A stretch of 64,000 bases of DNA from contig NZ_JAINZP010000003.1 of the NCBI RefSeq assembly GCF_020166435.1, forward strand, positions 1 to 64,000. Direction: 5' to 3'. Made by a program: the position numbers and the translations under genes. Below are positions 1 to 10,101 of the stretch, in pieces. How positions within the stretch are numbered: the stretch's first letter is position 1; the number at the start of each line of letters is the position of its first letter. The notes under the pieces are model-generated. The model saw only the letters and a program-made list of their open reading frames with translations, had not been told where the DNA came from and made no database searches. The DNA is from Pectobacterium versatile (GTDB lineage: Bacteria > Pseudomonadota > Gammaproteobacteria > Enterobacterales > Enterobacteriaceae).

Positions 1-17
1 ATTGCGGGGTTTTTTGC
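1..17 (+). terminator. 3' part of an intrinsic terminator from an upstream gene
   Basis: The window opens with a GC-rich stretch followed by a run of six T, which looks like the right arm and U-tract of a rho-independent terminator. The left arm lies outside the window, so neither the gene it serves nor the stem can be verified. Confidence 0.4.
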
Positions 18-40
18 ATCTTAGCTCTGGGAAATGCGCG

Positions 41-239
41 TATATCCTAAATAATTCGAGTTGCATGCAGGCGGCGACACAGTGACAAATTCGTCAAAGA
101 CGAATTTGAGCAGCCAAAGGCTGACCTCCGGTGAGAGACAGTATGTCTCTCATTAATCCCCAGGAGCTTACATCAGTAAGTGACTGGGGTGAGCGAGGAA
201 AGCCAACGTACATGCAGCTTGAAGTATGAAGGATATATC
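41..239. repeat. ERIC element with a hairpin-bearing insertion
   Basis: The 3' half contains the ERIC core, CCCCAGGAGCTTACAT followed by AAGTGACTGGGGTGAGCG, the segments targeted by classic ERIC primers. The outer arms (TATATCCTAAATAATTCGAG and its near complement ending in GGATATATC) form the terminal inverted repeat. The element is about 199 bp instead of the usual 127. The extra 70-75 bp holds two perfect hairpins, at 86-108 (10-bp stem, AAA loop) and 132-152 (9-bp stem, GTA loop). The right boundary coincides with the stop codon of the convergent yajI gene. Confidence 0.85.
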
Positions 240-807
240 AAGGGGACTCGGTTGCGGCAACGGGTGGCGGACTCTGTATTTCCTGAACCTGATGTAAACG
301 AACAAAGCCGAGTTCTTCCGGCGACAGGCCGCTCAGGCGCAATTCAATAATCGCTTCGGCTTTTGGTAACAGAGTAGGGGAGACGACAAACGATTGTGTT
401 TGTGTGTCGCCCGTTAAAGGCTTCCCGCTCACAGGGTCGAGCCGTCCCCAGTCAAGCTGCGCGCCAAAGGCCGGTAGCCCCTTCGCATCAAGCGTACGAA
501 TGTGTAGCAACGCGCTTGTTCCGTTCGCTTCAGTCTCGATATTGCGTAACGATACGTTGAGTCTGCCAATACTGCTTTCCAATACAGTGCTGGTTTGCGC
601 GGCAGGCAGTAAATAAACGCCGGAGGTGGACTGAGAATTCAACGCATTTTGTCGCTCTAATGCCGTGGCCTGATCGGTCAGCGTTTGTAATTGCTGATTG
701 AGTTGACCTACCTGGTTCTGCAATTTGGGCATCTGGCGCTGTTCAGCGCACCCTGCGAGCAAGAGTAGCGCTGGCAGGAAGGTCAGTACGCGATATCGGG
801 TTCTCAT
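238..807 (-). CDS. yajI: YajI-type DUF3251 lipoprotein
   Basis: A 189-residue protein with a short basic N-terminus, a hydrophobic stretch and a lipobox LLAGC (acylated Cys20), so a lipoprotein is predicted. Residues about 27-55 are Gln/Leu-rich and look like a short coiled coil; the rest matches my memory of E. coli YajI (DUF3251). Function is unknown in the family. It sits upstream of and divergent from nrdR, as in E. coli. The TGA stop is formed by the first bases of the ERIC element, so the last few residues may have been changed by that insertion. Confidence 0.8.
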   Translation of the reverse strand: MRTRYRVLTFLPALLLLAGCAEQRQMPKLQNQVGQLNQQLQTLTDQATALERQNALNSQSTSGVYLLPAAQTSTVLESSIGRLNVSLRNIETEANGTSALLHIRTLDAKGLPAFGAQLDWGRLDPVSGKPLTGDTQTQSFVVSPTLLPKAEAIIELRLSGLSPEELGFVRLHQVQEIQSPPPVAATESP

Positions 808-1024
808 ATCTGTGGTTCCCCTTTCGATGTTTTATTCATTGATCCGTTGATCCCTGTTGCTGAGTTTAGCTGCGATTAAGCCTAAGTCATAGGTGAGACA
901 GCTTTTTTCATCCTATTACCGAGAGAGATGCGAAACCCTTCGCAACGTGGATCAGGAGTTTTGGTTAGTCCGTTAATTCAGGGTAAACTGTCGCTACGTT
1001 AAGGATTACTGGTCAGGACACATC

Positions 1025-1474
1025 ATGCATTGCCCGTTTTGTTCCGCTGTTGATACCAAAGTCATTGATTCCCGTCTGGTCGGCGAAGGTTCGCAAGTCC
1101 GTCGTCGTCGGCAGTGTCTGGTTTGTCATGAACGCTTCACCACGTTTGAAGTGGCTGAACTGGTGATGCCGCGAGTTATCAAAAGCAATGAAGTGCGCGA
1201 GCCCTTTAATGAAGATAAATTGCGTAGCGGCATGCTGAAAGCGCTGGAAAAAAGGCCAGTCAGTTCTGATGACGTCGAAATGGCGATTAATCACATTAAA
1301 TCTCATCTTCGTGCTACCGGAGAACGTGAGGTTACCACCAAGATGGTGGGGAATCTGGTGATGGAAGCGTTGAGAAAGCTGGATAAAGTGGCTTATATCC
1401 GCTTTGCATCGGTGTATCGCAGCTTTGAAGATATCCGCGAATTTGGCGAAGAGATTGCGCGTTTGCAGGATTAA
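1025..1474 (+). CDS. nrdR: Transcriptional repressor NrdR
   Basis: A 149-residue protein of the expected family length. An N-terminal zinc ribbon carries Cys3, Cys6, Cys31 and Cys34, followed by the basic patch RRRR and an ATP-cone domain (about residues 49-139). NrdR senses ATP/dATP and represses ribonucleotide reductase operons by binding paired NrdR boxes. It is first in a run with ribD, 35 bp upstream of it, the arrangement conserved in enterobacteria. No unusual features. Confidence 0.97.
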   Translation: MHCPFCSAVDTKVIDSRLVGEGSQVRRRRQCLVCHERFTTFEVAELVMPRVIKSNEVREPFNEDKLRSGMLKALEKRPVSSDDVEMAINHIKSHLRATGEREVTTKMVGNLVMEALRKLDKVAYIRFASVYRSFEDIREFGEEIARLQD

Positions 1475-1509
1475 GCCGCGTCAACGCGACAGAGATAAGA
1501 GGTTCGGGA

Positions 1510-2646
1510 ATGAGCGTTTTTCAGGAAAACGGCCACTTGCCGCAGGATGAATTATACATGGCGCGCGCGTTAGAGCTGGCGCGCCGTGGTTGTTTCACGA
1601 CAGCACCCAACCCCAATGTTGGCTGTGTGATTGTTCGTGATGGCGAAATTGTAGGTGAAGGCTATCATTTTCGTGCTGGTGAACCCCACGCTGAGGTGCA
1701 TGCGCTGAGAATGGCGGGGGAACGTGCGCGTGGCGCGACGGCTTACGTCACGTTGGAACCCTGTAGCCACCATGGGCGAACGCCGCCTTGTGCCGATGCA
1801 TTGATTACTGCTGGTGTTTCCCGCGTGGTTGCTGCGATGCAGGATCCGAATCCACAGGTGGCGGGTCGTGGTTTGCATCGCTTACAGCAAGCGGGGATTG
1901 CCGTCAGCCATGGTTTGATGATGGCCGAAGCAGAGAAAGTGAATGTAGGTTTCCTGAAACGCATGCGGACGGGCTTTCCTTACGTGCAGCTCAAAATGGC
2001 GGCGTCTTTGGATGGCCGAACTGCGATGGCGTCGGGAGAAAGTCAGTGGATCACTTCACCGCAGGCGCGTCAGGATGTGCAGCGCTTTCGTGCGGAGAGC
2101 GCAGCGATTCTGAGCAGCAGTGCGACGGTGTTAGCTGACGATCCCTCGCTTACCGTACGCTGGTCAGAGCTGGGTACTGATGTGCAGAAACGCTATTCAG
2201 AAGTGGATCTCAGGCAGCCCGTGCGGGTGATTGTAGACAGTAAACAGCGCGTCACGCCACAGCATCGTATTGTTAGCCAACCGGGTGAGACCTGGCTGGC
2301 GCGGGTGCAGGCGGGTGAACAAGCGTGGCCGCAGAGCGTTGAACAAGTCATGCTACCGCAGCACAATGGCGGTGTTGATCTGGTGGCGCTGATGATGGTG
2401 CTGGGGAGACGGCAGATTAACTCCGTTTGGGTCGAAGCTGGGGCCAGTCTGGCTGGTGCGCTACTTAATGCTGGCGTTGTTGATGAACTTATCGTTTATC
2501 TTGCCCCTAAACTGTTGGGTGAAAATGCCCGTTCGCTGTGCCTCTTGCCTGGGCTTGACCAACTGTCTCAGGCACCGGAATTTGATATCGCAGACGTTCG
2601 CCAGATTGGCCCAGATTTGCGATTGTGCCTGAAACCTAAATTCTGA
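1510..2646 (+). CDS. ribD: Bifunctional riboflavin deaminase/reductase RibD
   Basis: A 378-residue protein for two steps of riboflavin synthesis: deamination of the pyrimidine from GTP, then NADPH-dependent reduction of its ribosyl side chain. The N-terminal deaminase shows the zinc motif HAE (His60, Glu62) and PCSHHGRTPPC (Cys85, Cys94). The C-terminal reductase domain starts near residue 155 (ASLDGRTAM). The start gives about 11 more N-terminal residues than E. coli RibD. A later start is possible, but this ATG follows an AAGAGG ribosome binding site. It lies between nrdR and ribE. Confidence 0.96.
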   Translation: MSVFQENGHLPQDELYMARALELARRGCFTTAPNPNVGCVIVRDGEIVGEGYHFRAGEPHAEVHALRMAGERARGATAYVTLEPCSHHGRTPPCADALITAGVSRVVAAMQDPNPQVAGRGLHRLQQAGIAVSHGLMMAEAEKVNVGFLKRMRTGFPYVQLKMAASLDGRTAMASGESQWITSPQARQDVQRFRAESAAILSSSATVLADDPSLTVRWSELGTDVQKRYSEVDLRQPVRVIVDSKQRVTPQHRIVSQPGETWLARVQAGEQAWPQSVEQVMLPQHNGGVDLVALMMVLGRRQINSVWVEAGASLAGALLNAGVVDELIVYLAPKLLGENARSLCLLPGLDQLSQAPEFDIADVRQIGPDLRLCLKPKF

Positions 2647-2757
2647 TGTGTATGTAAATACGTGGTGCAGGTCTGACAAAACCGGATACGTGCCAACAAA
2701 AATTATGATAGAATCCGCCCCCCTAGCGGGCCATAAAGACCAGATACAAGGAATGCT

Positions 2758-3234
2758 ATGAACGTTATTGAAGGTGTTGTTGCTACTCCTAATGCCCGTG
2801 TGGCGATTGCGATTGCGCGTTTTAACCATTTTATTAACGACAGCCTGCTGGACGGTGCGATTGATGCATTGAAACGCATCGGTCAGGTTAAAGACGAAAA
2901 CATCACCGTTGTCTGGGTGCCGGGTGCTTACGAACTGCCATTGACGGTTCGTGCGCTGACCAAAAGCGCGAAAAATGGCGGATATGATGCCGTGATTGCT
3001 CTGGGAACGGTCATCCGTGGTGGAACAGCGCATTTTGAATTTGTTGCTGGCGAATGTAGCTCAGGCCTGTCCTCTGTTGCGATGGACAGTGAAATCCCTG
3101 TTGCTTTCGGCGTTCTGACGACGGAAAGCATTGAGCAGGCGATTGAGCGTGCCGGTACGAAAGCGGGGAACAAAGGTGCTGAAGCTGCCTTGACCGCGCT
3201 AGAAATGATTAATGTATTGAAAGCGATTAAGTAA
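2758..3234 (+). CDS. ribE: 6,7-dimethyl-8-ribityllumazine synthase
   Basis: A 158-residue protein catalysing the penultimate riboflavin step, condensing the ribityl-pyrimidinedione with dihydroxybutanone phosphate. The substrate loop VPGAYELP (residues 54-61) and the [14 protein letters not shown] segment containing the catalytic His92 are intact. Known as ribE in E. coli and ribH in other genomes. An AAGGA ribosome binding site precedes the ATG. It lies 111 bp after ribD and 24 bp before nusB, probably in one operon. Confidence 0.97.
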   Translation: MNVIEGVVATPNARVAIAIARFNHFINDSLLDGAIDALKRIGQVKDENITVVWVPGAYELPLTVRALTKSAKNGGYDAVIALGTVIRGGTAHFEFVAGECSSGLSSVAMDSEIPVAFGVLTTESIEQAIERAGTKAGNKGAEAALTALEMINVLKAIK

Positions 3235-3258
3235 GCCTGATTAAGTAAGGGGAATTCC

Positions 3259-3678
3259 GTGAAACCTGCTGCTCGTCGCCGCGCTCGTGAATGTGCGGTT
3301 CAAGCGCTTTACTCTTGGCAGTTATCTAAAAATGATATTGCCGATGTTGAACACCAATTCCTGAGCGAGCAGGATGTCAAAGATGTCGACATTACCTATT
3401 TCCGCGAATTGCTGGCGGGTGTTGCCACTCAGGCTGAGAAGCTTGATCAACTGATGGCGCCTTTCCTGTCTCGTCAAATTGAGGAATTGGGACAGGTTGA
3501 AAAAGCGATTCTGCGTTTGGCGATGTTTGAGCTGAGCAAGCGCGAAGACGTTCCTTACAAGGTGGCGATTAACGAGGCCATCGAACTGGCTAAAATCTTC
3601 GGTGCTGAAGATAGCCATAAGTTTGTGAATGGCGTGCTAGACAAAGCTGCTCCGAGTGTACGGAAAGGCAAGAAGTAA
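3259..3678 (+). CDS. nusB: Transcription antitermination factor NusB
   Basis: A 139-residue all-helical RNA-binding protein that pairs with NusE (S10) on boxA RNA to promote antitermination of rRNA operons. The N-terminus ([19 protein letters not shown]) and the C-terminal [20 protein letters not shown] match the family closely, and length equals E. coli NusB. The GTG start is preceded by AAGGGGAA. Its gene follows ribE closely, the usual enterobacterial arrangement. Confidence 0.97.
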   Translation: MKPAARRRARECAVQALYSWQLSKNDIADVEHQFLSEQDVKDVDITYFRELLAGVATQAEKLDQLMAPFLSRQIEELGQVEKAILRLAMFELSKREDVPYKVAINEAIELAKIFGAEDSHKFVNGVLDKAAPSVRKGKK

Positions 3679-3690
3679 AACGAATCGAAT

Positions 3691-3717
3691 CAGGGCCGGA
3701 TATCCGGCCCTGATCGC
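3691..3717 (+). terminator. Perfect 22-bp palindrome after nusB, possible attenuator
   Basis: CAGGGCCGGA joined to its exact complement TCCGGCCCTG forms a very stable hairpin, followed by a short pyrimidine/T-rich stretch. It lies inside the nusB-thiL gap of what is otherwise one operon. It could terminate part of the transcripts or stabilise the nusB 3' end. Confidence 0.55.
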
Positions 3718-3746
3718 TTTTGAATGATAGGCTGGCTGGAAAGGTT

Positions 3747-4727
3747 ATGGTTGAAGGTGAGTTTGACCTTATTGCCCGCTATTTTAATCGGGTCCGAAGT
3801 TCACGTCGCGATGTTGAGTTAGGCATCGGTGATGACTGTGCGTTACTGACGGTGGCAGATAAGCAGATGCTGGCGGTGAGTACCGACACGCTGGTATCTG
3901 GCGTTCATTTCCTACCTGATATCGATCCCGCCGATCTGGGTTACAAATCTCTGGCGGTCAATTTAAGCGATCTGGCTGCAATGGGGGCCGATCCTGCCTG
4001 GCTTTCTCTGGCCATTACCCTACCTAAAAGCAATAGCCAGTGGCTATCCGCGTACAGCGACAGCTTGTTTGAGCTGCTTGATTATTATGGTATGCAACTG
4101 GTGGGGGGTGATACGACGCGCGGCCCACTGAGCCTGACGCTGACTATCCACGGTCTGGTGCCAGCAGGTCGGGCGTTGACGCGTCGTGGGGCCAGAATTG
4201 GTGACTGGATTTATGTTACTGGCTCATTAGGCGACAGCGCGGCGGGTCTGGCTATCCTCCAGAATACACTGCACGTTGAGGATGAAGAGACGCGTCAGAG
4301 ACTGCTCCAACGTCACCTCCGTCCTCAGCCGAGAATCCTGCAAGGGCAGGCGTTGCGCGATCTTGCCAGCTCGGCCATCGATCTTTCTGACGGCCTCATC
4401 TCCGATCTACAGCATATACTTAAAGCCAGCGAGTGCGGCGCGCGTATTAATCTGGATGTGATCCCACAATCTGATTGGCTGCGGGGCTGCGTCGATGAAG
4501 AGCAGGCGCTGCGTTGGGCGCTATCTGGCGGCGAAGATTATGAGCTGTGCTTTACCGTGCCGGAAATTAACCGCGGTGCGCTGGAACTGGCCTTGGGGCA
4601 TCTCGGCGCTGACTACACCTGCATCGGGCAAATCGGGCCTTCCTCTGAAGGGCTACGCTTTTTCAGGGATAATAAAGCGACCGAGCTGAACTGGAAGGGG
4701 TATGACCATTTTAGCGAGCAAAACTGA
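3747..4727 (+). CDS. thiL: Thiamine-monophosphate kinase
   Basis: A 326-residue enzyme phosphorylating thiamine monophosphate to the active cofactor thiamine diphosphate. Family motifs present: GDDCALL (Mg/ATP), [19 protein letters not shown] and DLSDGL. An in-frame TTG at 3720 would add nine residues. The ATG at 3747 is preferred because GGAAAGG lies just upstream and the protein then aligns with E. coli ThiL from its first residues. The 3' end overlaps pgpA by 26 bp, suggesting translational coupling. Confidence 0.96.
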   Translation: MVEGEFDLIARYFNRVRSSRRDVELGIGDDCALLTVADKQMLAVSTDTLVSGVHFLPDIDPADLGYKSLAVNLSDLAAMGADPAWLSLAITLPKSNSQWLSAYSDSLFELLDYYGMQLVGGDTTRGPLSLTLTIHGLVPAGRALTRRGARIGDWIYVTGSLGDSAAGLAILQNTLHVEDEETRQRLLQRHLRPQPRILQGQALRDLASSAIDLSDGLISDLQHILKASECGARINLDVIPQSDWLRGCVDEEQALRWALSGGEDYELCFTVPEINRGALELALGHLGADYTCIGQIGPSSEGLRFFRDNKATELNWKGYDHFSEQN

Positions 4728-5238
4728 CTCTGCGAACAAGGCGAAAGGTGCTGAAGTGGCAAAACGCCGCTTACGGCTGAGTAACCCGTGGCACCTGATG
4801 GCAACCGGGTTTGGCAGCGGTCTGTCTCCCTGGATGCCGGGTACGGTAGGGTCATTGGCGGCGATTCCACTGTGGTACGTCATGTCGTTCCTGCCGCTTG
4901 AATTGTATTCGCTGTTGGTCATGCTGAGCATTTGTATCGGTGTTTACCTGTGTCATCAGACCGCGAAAGATATGGGCGTTCACGATCACGGTAGCATCGT
5001 CTGGGACGAGTTTGTCGGTATGTGGATTACCCTGATGGCGATCCCGGTGGATAACTGGCAATGGGTGGCGGCAGGGTTTGTCGTCTTCCGCTGTCTGGAT
5101 ATCTGGAAACCCTGGCCGATTCGCTGGTTCGATCGCAACGTGCATGGCGGTATGGGCATCATGATCGACGATATCGTCGCGGGGGTGATCTCTGCGGGAA
5201 TTATCTATTTCATCGGCTATCACTGGCCGATATTCTGA
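4702..5238 (+). CDS. pgpA: Phosphatidylglycerophosphatase A
   Basis: A 178-residue inner-membrane enzyme that dephosphorylates phosphatidylglycerophosphate to phosphatidylglycerol. Motifs include [19 protein letters not shown], the acidic [12 protein letters not shown] and DDIVAG near the C-terminus. Several hydrophobic segments are visible. The N-terminal start overlaps thiL by 26 bp as in E. coli. In E. coli yajO follows; here the gene is convergent with dxs with no yajO between. Confidence 0.95.
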   Translation: MTILASKTDSANKAKGAEVAKRRLRLSNPWHLMATGFGSGLSPWMPGTVGSLAAIPLWYVMSFLPLELYSLLVMLSICIGVYLCHQTAKDMGVHDHGSIVWDEFVGMWITLMAIPVDNWQWVAAGFVVFRCLDIWKPWPIRWFDRNVHGGMGIMIDDIVAGVISAGIIYFIGYHWPIF

Positions 5239-5274
5239 CGTTACTGCGTTATTGAATCACTGACATTATTATTG

Positions 5275-5297
5275 AACCGGGGCCATGTGCCCCGGTT
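5275..5297. terminator. Bidirectional terminator between pgpA and dxs
   Basis: AACCGGGGC and its complement GCCCCGGTT enclose a CATGT loop midway between two convergent genes. T-rich sequence flanks both sides (TTATTATTG and TTATTGTG), so it could serve both strands. Confidence 0.75.
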
Positions 5298-5309
5298 ATT
5301 GTGAGTCGC

Positions 5310-7175
5310 TTATTCCATCCACTGCGTAATTCTGCGCTCGATACCCGCGGCATCCAGACCCAGATCGACACGGATTTCTTCCTGAGAACCTTGTGGAATA
5401 AAGACGTCCGGTAGCCCAATGTTCAGCACCGAGACGGCAAGGCGTTTCGCCATCAGGAATTCATTCACACCGCTCCCTGCACCGCCCATAACCGCATTCT
5501 CTTCCAGCGTCACAAATGTGCTGTGAGACTGCGCCAGCTCTTCAAGTAACGCTTCATCCAGCGGTTTCACAAAGCGCATATCGACGAGGGTGGCGTTTAG
5601 CTTTTCTGCCGCAGCCTGAGCTTCCGGCAATAGCGTACCGAAGTTCAGAATCGCGATCGTTTCGCCTTGACGTCGCACCACACCTTTACCGATTGGCAGC
5701 TCTGATAGTGGCGTCAGTTCCGTACCCGTACCATTTCCCCGTGGATAGCGCACCGCCGTAGGACCTTTCTGGTAGTGATAGCCCGTGTGCAACATCTGGC
5801 GACACTCATTTTCATCGCTGGGTGTCATGATGATCATGTTCGGGATACAGCGTAAGAAAGAGAGATCGAACGCACCCTGATGAGTTTGTCCATCTGCACC
5901 AACAATACCGCCGCGATCGATAGCAAACAGAACTGGTAGATTCTGGATCGCCACATCGTGGATGACCTGATCGTAAGCGCGTTGCAGGAAAGTCGAGTAA
6001 ATGGCGACAACCGGATGATAACCACCGACAGCCAGACCGGCAGCAAACGTTACGGCATGCTGTTCGGCAATCGCAACGTCAAAATATTGCTGTGGGTAGT
6101 CGCGGGAGAATTGCACCATGCCTGAACCTTCACGCATGGCAGGCGTGATAGCCATGAGCTTGCTGTCTTTGGCAGCCGTTTCCTGTAGCCATTGACCGAA
6201 GATTTTGGAATAGGTGGGTTGCGCGCCTTCTTTGCTTTTCGGTAGCGTACCGCTGGCCGGATCGAATTTCGGCACCGCGTGCCAGCTGATCGGATCCTGC
6301 TCGGCAGGGGCATAGCCCTTGCCTTTTTTCGTCATGATGTGCAGAAGCTGAGGGCCTTTCAGATTACGCATGTTCTTCAGCGTATGCGCCAGCGCCTGAA
6401 CGTCATGACCGTCAACCGGGCCGATATAGTTAAAACCCAATTCCTCAAATAGCGTGCCCGGCACGACCATGCCTTTAAGATGCTCTTCGGTGCGTTTCAC
6501 CAGCTCTTTGATGGGCGGCAGACCAGATAAGACCTTTTTGCCGCCTTCGCGCAGGCTGGCGTAGAGCTTGCCGGATAGCAGCTGCGCCAGATGGTTGTTC
6601 AGTGCGCCGACGTTTTCTGAAATCGACATTTCATTGTCGTTCAGCACCACCAGCAGATCGGATTTGATGTCGCCCGCATGGTTCATCGCCTCAAAGGCCA
6701 TGCCTGCGGTAATCGCGCCGTCGCCGATCACACAAACGGTACGGCGGCCTTTGCCTTCACGCTCGGCCGCAACGGCCATGCCCAGTCCGGCACTGATTGA
6801 AGTGGATGAATGCCCGACGCTTAATACGTCATATTCGCTTTCATCACGCCATGGGAAAGGGTGCAAACCGCCTTTTTGACGGATCGTTGAAATACGTTCG
6901 CGACGGCCGGTAATGATCTTGTGCGGATAAGCCTGATGGCCGACATCCCACACCAGATGATCGAAAGGGGTGTTATAGACGTAATGCAGTGCAACCGTTA
7001 ATTCAACCGTCCCTAACCCTGAAGCAAAATGGCCGCTTGAACGGCTGACGCTGTCCAGCAGATATTGGCGCAGCTCATCGCACAGCTTTGGCAGGCTCTC
7101 TTTCGGCAACAACCGAAGCTCATCCGGTGTTTCCACTAACGCCAATGTAGGGTACTTCGCGGTATCAAAACTCAT
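5310..7175 (-). CDS. dxs: 1-deoxy-D-xylulose-5-phosphate synthase
   Basis: A 621-residue thiamine-diphosphate enzyme making DXP from pyruvate and glyceraldehyde 3-phosphate, the entry step of the MEP isoprenoid pathway. It shows the TPP/Mg motif [18 protein letters not shown] near residues 150-170, VGHSSTS, and the transketolase segment [12 protein letters not shown]. It is last in the xseB-ispA-dxs operon, 18 bp after ispA, so the first precursor step and the prenyl transferase are co-transcribed. Confidence 0.97.
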   Translation of the reverse strand: MSFDTAKYPTLALVETPDELRLLPKESLPKLCDELRQYLLDSVSRSSGHFASGLGTVELTVALHYVYNTPFDHLVWDVGHQAYPHKIITGRRERISTIRQKGGLHPFPWRDESEYDVLSVGHSSTSISAGLGMAVAAEREGKGRRTVCVIGDGAITAGMAFEAMNHAGDIKSDLLVVLNDNEMSISENVGALNNHLAQLLSGKLYASLREGGKKVLSGLPPIKELVKRTEEHLKGMVVPGTLFEELGFNYIGPVDGHDVQALAHTLKNMRNLKGPQLLHIMTKKGKGYAPAEQDPISWHAVPKFDPASGTLPKSKEGAQPTYSKIFGQWLQETAAKDSKLMAITPAMREGSGMVQFSRDYPQQYFDVAIAEQHAVTFAAGLAVGGYHPVVAIYSTFLQRAYDQVIHDVAIQNLPVLFAIDRGGIVGADGQTHQGAFDLSFLRCIPNMIIMTPSDENECRQMLHTGYHYQKGPTAVRYPRGNGTGTELTPLSELPIGKGVVRRQGETIAILNFGTLLPEAQAAAEKLNATLVDMRFVKPLDEALLEELAQSHSTFVTLEENAVMGGAGSGVNEFLMAKRLAVSVLNIGLPDVFIPQGSQEEIRVDLGLDAAGIERRITQWME

Positions 7176-7193
7176 TAGAGACTCATTAGGTAA

Positions 7194-8105
7194 TTACTTA
7201 TCGCGTTCAACGATGAAATTCGCCAGCGCTTGTAGTGGGGCAATATTCAGCGGAATCGGGCTGGATGCGACGAGATCGTCCAGCGATGCCAGTGATTCCT
7301 GATAGAGCTCCTGTGCTTTTTTTCGTGCGTTATCTAGCCCCAGTAAGCTGGGATAGGTGCTTTTACCTAACTGCTGGTCTGCACCCTGACGTTTGCCTGT
7401 TGTCGCGCTGTCGCCAACAACATCGAGAATATCGTCCTGAACCTGAAAAGCGAGCCCAATTGCGTTAGCGTAACGATCCAGATGGGGCAACGCGGCGCGG
7501 CCTGTTTCGCCGGCTGCCAGTGCGCCTAGTCGGACAGCGGCACGAATCAATGCACCGGTTTTGTGGCGATGAATCCGTTCTAACGCGGCCAGATCGACCT
7601 GATGGCCCTCTGCTTCCAGATCGAAAGCCTGACCACCGCACATGCCCGCTACGCCACTGGCGTGAGCCAATTCTGAAATCATTGCCAGTCGATCACGGTC
7701 AGAGACCTGCGGCATCGGTGCATCGGCCAAAATGGAAAATGCCAGCGTTTGCAATGCATCGCCTGCCAAAATGGCATTCGCTTCGCCAAACTTGATGTGA
7801 CAGGTTGGCTGTCCACGGCGTAAATCGTCGTCGTCCATTGCAGGTAGATCGTCATGAATCAATGAATAAGCATGGATACATTCGACTGCCGCAGCAGGGG
7901 CATCCAGACTCTCTAACGACATGCCAAACAGTTCACCAGTAGTATAAACCAGAAACGGACGCAGGCGTTTGCCTCCTAAGAGTGAGCCATACTCCATCGC
8001 ATTGACCAGTGGACTACTCTGAAAGGGGAGGCTGGCGATGAAATGCCCCAACATACGGTTAGTGCGTTGGTAATGCGCATTCAATTGCGTGCTGAAATCG
8101 GTCAT
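7194..8105 (-). CDS. ispA: Farnesyl diphosphate synthase
   Basis: A 303-residue trans-prenyltransferase that builds farnesyl diphosphate from IPP and DMAPP. It carries the first aspartate-rich motif [10 protein letters not shown], the second QDDILD and the GGKRLRP signature. Length equals the family norm (about 299). Its ATG overlaps the xseB stop by 4 bp, indicating translational coupling, and dxs follows. Confidence 0.97.
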   Translation of the reverse strand: MTDFSTQLNAHYQRTNRMLGHFIASLPFQSSPLVNAMEYGSLLGGKRLRPFLVYTTGELFGMSLESLDAPAAAVECIHAYSLIHDDLPAMDDDDLRRGQPTCHIKFGEANAILAGDALQTLAFSILADAPMPQVSDRDRLAMISELAHASGVAGMCGGQAFDLEAEGHQVDLAALERIHRHKTGALIRAAVRLGALAAGETGRAALPHLDRYANAIGLAFQVQDDILDVVGDSATTGKRQGADQQLGKSTYPSLLGLDNARKKAQELYQESLASLDDLVASSPIPLNIAPLQALANFIVERDK

Positions 8106-8350
8106 AGCGAGTCGTTATCCGGTGTAAACGGTGACAGCGACGCATCGGGATCGTCGCTTAGCAGGATTTGTACGCGCTGTTCTGCTTGTTGCAGTTTTTG
8201 CTGACCTTGGCGAGCGAGTTGGATGCCGTGCTCAAACTCATTTAGTGCATCGTCCAGCGGCAGCTCGCCTGATTCGAGGCGGGTAACGATTTTTTCCAGT
8301 TCGTTCAGCGAGCGTTCAAAGCTGACTGGCTGCTCGGTCTTCTTAGGCAT
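8102..8350 (-). CDS. xseB: Exodeoxyribonuclease VII small subunit
   Basis: An 82-residue protein, first gene of the xseB-ispA-dxs operon. It matches the XseB family pattern [23 protein letters not shown] (split across residues about 9-31), predicted as two helices. It associates with XseA to form a single-strand-specific nuclease. Its stop overlaps the ispA start. Confidence 0.94.
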   Translation of the reverse strand: MPKKTEQPVSFERSLNELEKIVTRLESGELPLDDALNEFEHGIQLARQGQQKLQQAEQRVQILLSDDPDASLSPFTPDNDSL

Positions 8351-8502
8351 AGTGGTTTCAGAATCCTGGTGTTATACGCCGTTGGCTTGTGGCGGCAGAG
8401 CGTGGTGTTGCGTGTGGTCATCTGTGAATGCGCAACAATTATACGGTTAAAGCGCACAGTATATCTTCATATAATGATATACTCCGCGCCCTGGATGCTA
8501 TT

Positions 8503-8535
8503 GGTAAAATCATCTCTGTTCTGGTTGATTTTACC
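8503..8535 (+). promoter_or_regulatory. Perfect hairpin in the thiI leader
   Basis: GGTAAAATCA and its exact complement TGATTTTACC enclose a 13-nt loop about 68 bp upstream of the thiI ATG. A second inverted repeat, GTATATC/GATATAC, lies at 8459-8482. Neither has a U-tract, so a simple terminator is unlikely. A leader structure or operator is possible. Confidence 0.4.
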
Positions 8536-8602
8536 GATAACGTGATTTTAGTGCTCAGGGTAAATTTATTTACGCCTTTCTGACCAAGTAACGACAGCCA
8601 CC

Positions 8603-10051
8603 ATGAAGTTTATCATTAAATTGTTCCCGGAAATCACCATCAAGAGCCAATCTGTTCGGTTGCGCTTTATCAAGATTCTAACCGGAAACATTCGCAACGT
8701 ATTAAAACACTATGATGAAACGCTGGCGGTTGTCCGTCACTGGGATCATATCGAAGTTCGTGCCAAAGATGAAAATCAGCGTGGAGCGATTCGTGATGCG
8801 CTAACAAGAATTCCGGGTATTCACCATATTCTGGAAGTTGAAGATCATTCTTATACCGATGTACATAACATCTTTGAACAGGCGCTGGCGTTGTATCGTG
8901 AGCGGTTGGAAGGCAAGACGTTTTGTGTGCGAGTGAAACGCCGCGGTAAGCATGAGTTTAGCTCTCAGGACGTGGAGCGCTACGTCGGCGGCGGTTTGAA
9001 CCAGCACATTGAAACGGCGCGAGTTAACCTCACGACACCGCAGGTCACCGTGCATCTGGAAATCGAGCAGGATCGCCTGCTGCTGATTAAAGGCCGCAGC
9101 GAAGGGATCGGTGGTTACCCAATCGGTACGCAGGAAGATGTGTTATCACTGATTTCTGGTGGTTTCGACTCTGGCGTATCCAGCTATATGTTGATGCGTC
9201 GTGGATGCCGCGTGCATTACTGCTTCTTCAACCTTGGCGGTGCAGCACATGAGATCGGTGTGAAGCAGGTAGCACACTATCTGTGGAGCCGTTTTGGTAG
9301 CTCGCATCGGGTGCGTTTTATTGCTATCGATTTCGATCCTGTCGTGGGTGAAATTCTGGAGAAGGTTGACGACGGCCAGATGGGTGTCGTCTTAAAACGC
9401 ATGATGGTACGTGCGGCCTCCAAAGTTGCTGAGCGTTACGGTGTTCAGGCGCTGGTGACCGGCGAAGCGTTAGGGCAGGTGTCCAGTCAGACGCTAACCA
9501 ACCTGCGTTTGATCGATAATGCTTCTGATACCCTGATTCTGCGCCCGCTGATTTCCCATGATAAAGAGCACATTATCAAACAGGCTCGTGAGCTGGGGAC
9601 GGAAGATTTCGCCAAAACGATGCCGGAATACTGTGGTGTGATCTCTAAAAGCCCGACGGTGAAGGCAGTAAAAGCGAAGATTGAGGCCGAAGAAGGCCAC
9701 TTTGATTTTGCTATCCTGGATCGCGTGGTGAGTGAAGCACGGAATATTGATATCCGTGAGATCGCCGAGCAGACCAAGCAAGATGTGGTTGAAGTCGAAA
9801 CGGTCGCGTCGTTTGCGCCAACTGACGTGCTGTTGGATATCCGCGCGCCGGATGAACAGGACGATAAGCCGCTTGAGCTGGATCAGATCGAAATCAAATC
9901 TTTACCGTTCTACAAGCTGGGTACGCAGTTTGGCGATTTGGATCAGAGCAAAACCTATCTACTTTACTGCGAGCGTGGCGTGATGAGCCGCTTGCAGGCG
10001 CTGTACCTGCGTGAGCAAGGTTTCAGCAATGTGAAGGTATACCGTCCGTAA
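8603..10051 (+). CDS. thiI: tRNA 4-thiouridine/thiamine sulfurtransferase ThiI
   Basis: A 482-residue enzyme that adenylates U8 of tRNA and transfers sulfur from a persulfide, also supplying sulfur for the thiamine thiazole. Domains in order: ferredoxin-like and THUMP (about 1-165), PP-loop pyrophosphatase ([10 protein letters not shown] near 183-192), and C-terminal rhodanese (about 404-482). The persulfide Cys456 in YCERG is present, as is the Cys of PEYCGV thought to form the disulfide partner. It is divergent from xseB. Confidence 0.97.
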   Translation: MKFIIKLFPEITIKSQSVRLRFIKILTGNIRNVLKHYDETLAVVRHWDHIEVRAKDENQRGAIRDALTRIPGIHHILEVEDHSYTDVHNIFEQALALYRERLEGKTFCVRVKRRGKHEFSSQDVERYVGGGLNQHIETARVNLTTPQVTVHLEIEQDRLLLIKGRSEGIGGYPIGTQEDVLSLISGGFDSGVSSYMLMRRGCRVHYCFFNLGGAAHEIGVKQVAHYLWSRFGSSHRVRFIAIDFDPVVGEILEKVDDGQMGVVLKRMMVRAASKVAERYGVQALVTGEALGQVSSQTLTNLRLIDNASDTLILRPLISHDKEHIIKQARELGTEDFAKTMPEYCGVISKSPTVKAVKAKIEAEEGHFDFAILDRVVSEARNIDIREIAEQTKQDVVEVETVASFAPTDVLLDIRAPDEQDDKPLELDQIEIKSLPFYKLGTQFGDLDQSKTYLLYCERGVMSRLQALYLREQGFSNVKVYRP

Positions 10052-10060
10052 TAGGAATAA

Positions 10061-10074
10061 GGCGCGTAAGCGCC
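10061..10074 (+). terminator. thiI: Short GC hairpin after thiI
   Basis: GGCGC, a GTAA loop and GCGCC lie 10 bp after the thiI stop. The U-tract is poor (TTAGGCTTGC), so efficiency is doubtful. Confidence 0.35.
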
Positions 10075-10101
10075 TTAGGCTTGCTGACAAAGTGCGTCGA
10101 G

